NCBI RefSeq assembly: GCF_019649055.1
Contig: NW_026570349.1
Location: 290,976-354,975, forward strand
Source: Paramacrobiotus metropolitanus
Taxonomy: Eukaryota; Tardigrada; Eutardigrada; Parachela; Macrobiotidae
Reading direction: 5' to 3'
Length of the DNA: 64,000 nucleotides
Notes under the pieces: generated by a model
The model's database searches: none
The model's input: the letters and a program-made list of their open reading frames with translations, nothing else
Told to the model about the DNA's origin: nothing
Position numbers and translations under genes: made by a program
Part shown: piece after piece, positions 63,958 through 64,000 of the stretch
How the letters are laid out: each line of letters starts with the position of its first letter
How positions within the stretch are numbered: position 1 is the first letter of the stretch

Positions 63958-64000
63958 GGCCGATGAGGTCGACGGTAATGCGTCCGAAGTCTCCGTGTCG

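Overview
This is animal nuclear DNA. It has multi-exon genes with GT..AG introns, a SET/MYND gene family, hAT- and Harbinger-type DNA transposons, LINE relics and LTR retroelement pieces. Nothing bacterial is present. An invertebrate is most likely: the downstream Cys4 element of the genes recalls arthropod SmydA-type proteins, and a tardigrade or other ecdysozoan would fit. The species cannot be named from sequence alone.

Layout. (1) About 1-7504: the 5' part of a large minus-strand LTR retroelement. A candidate LTR (7090-7504) is followed by a leader of about 1.2 kb and four overlapping ORFs: a disordered Ser/Pro-rich protein, a coiled coil, a Gag capsid-like domain, and a Gly/Arg-rich protein with a CCHC zinc knuckle. 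Each ORF is in the -1 frame of the one before. A plus-strand LINE fragment carrying only ORF1 sits inside the first ORF. (2) 7505-51449: a head-to-tail plus-strand array of SMYD-like (SET+MYND) genes, about 44 kb. Seven look coding-competent (10.1, 15.8, 20.6, 34.8, 41.1, 44.8 and 48.6 kb), one is nearly intact with a damaged exon 3 (25.4 kb), and five are pseudogenes or fragments (7.6, 13.5, 28.7, 31.5 and 38.7 kb). All share one seven-exon design with identical splice phases, giving proteins of about 500 aa. (3) 51450-64000: a candidate 3' LTR, about 3 kb of hairpin-rich DNA, then six large minus-strand ORFs of unknown function. These are coiled-coil and disordered/acidic proteins, plus one with an N-terminal Cys4 cluster. 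They probably belong to a second large retroelement that runs off the right edge.

The SMYD-like proteins keep every zinc ligand of the MYND domain, the post-SET cysteines and the aromatic residue after SET in most copies. The SET catalytic Asn-His-Ser is replaced by Thr-Pro-Val in every copy read, and the AdoMet-binding Gly-x-Gly loop is altered. The array therefore looks like a family of degenerate, probably non-catalytic SET proteins growing by tandem and segmental duplication. One duplication is clear: 15.4-23.6 kb matches 30.1-37.8 kb.

Mobile DNA has shaped the array. There is a hAT MITE in an intron, a Harbinger copy with 23-bp inverted ends and TTA target duplications, another TTA-flanked MITE in a promoter, and foldback hairpins. 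The two flanking retroelements each carry their own recurring mini-hairpin: covarying stems with a fixed pentaloop, TRTTG on the left and TNTGT on the right. This is the least explained signal in the window. Exon coordinates come from reading splice sites by eye and from alignment among the paralogs.
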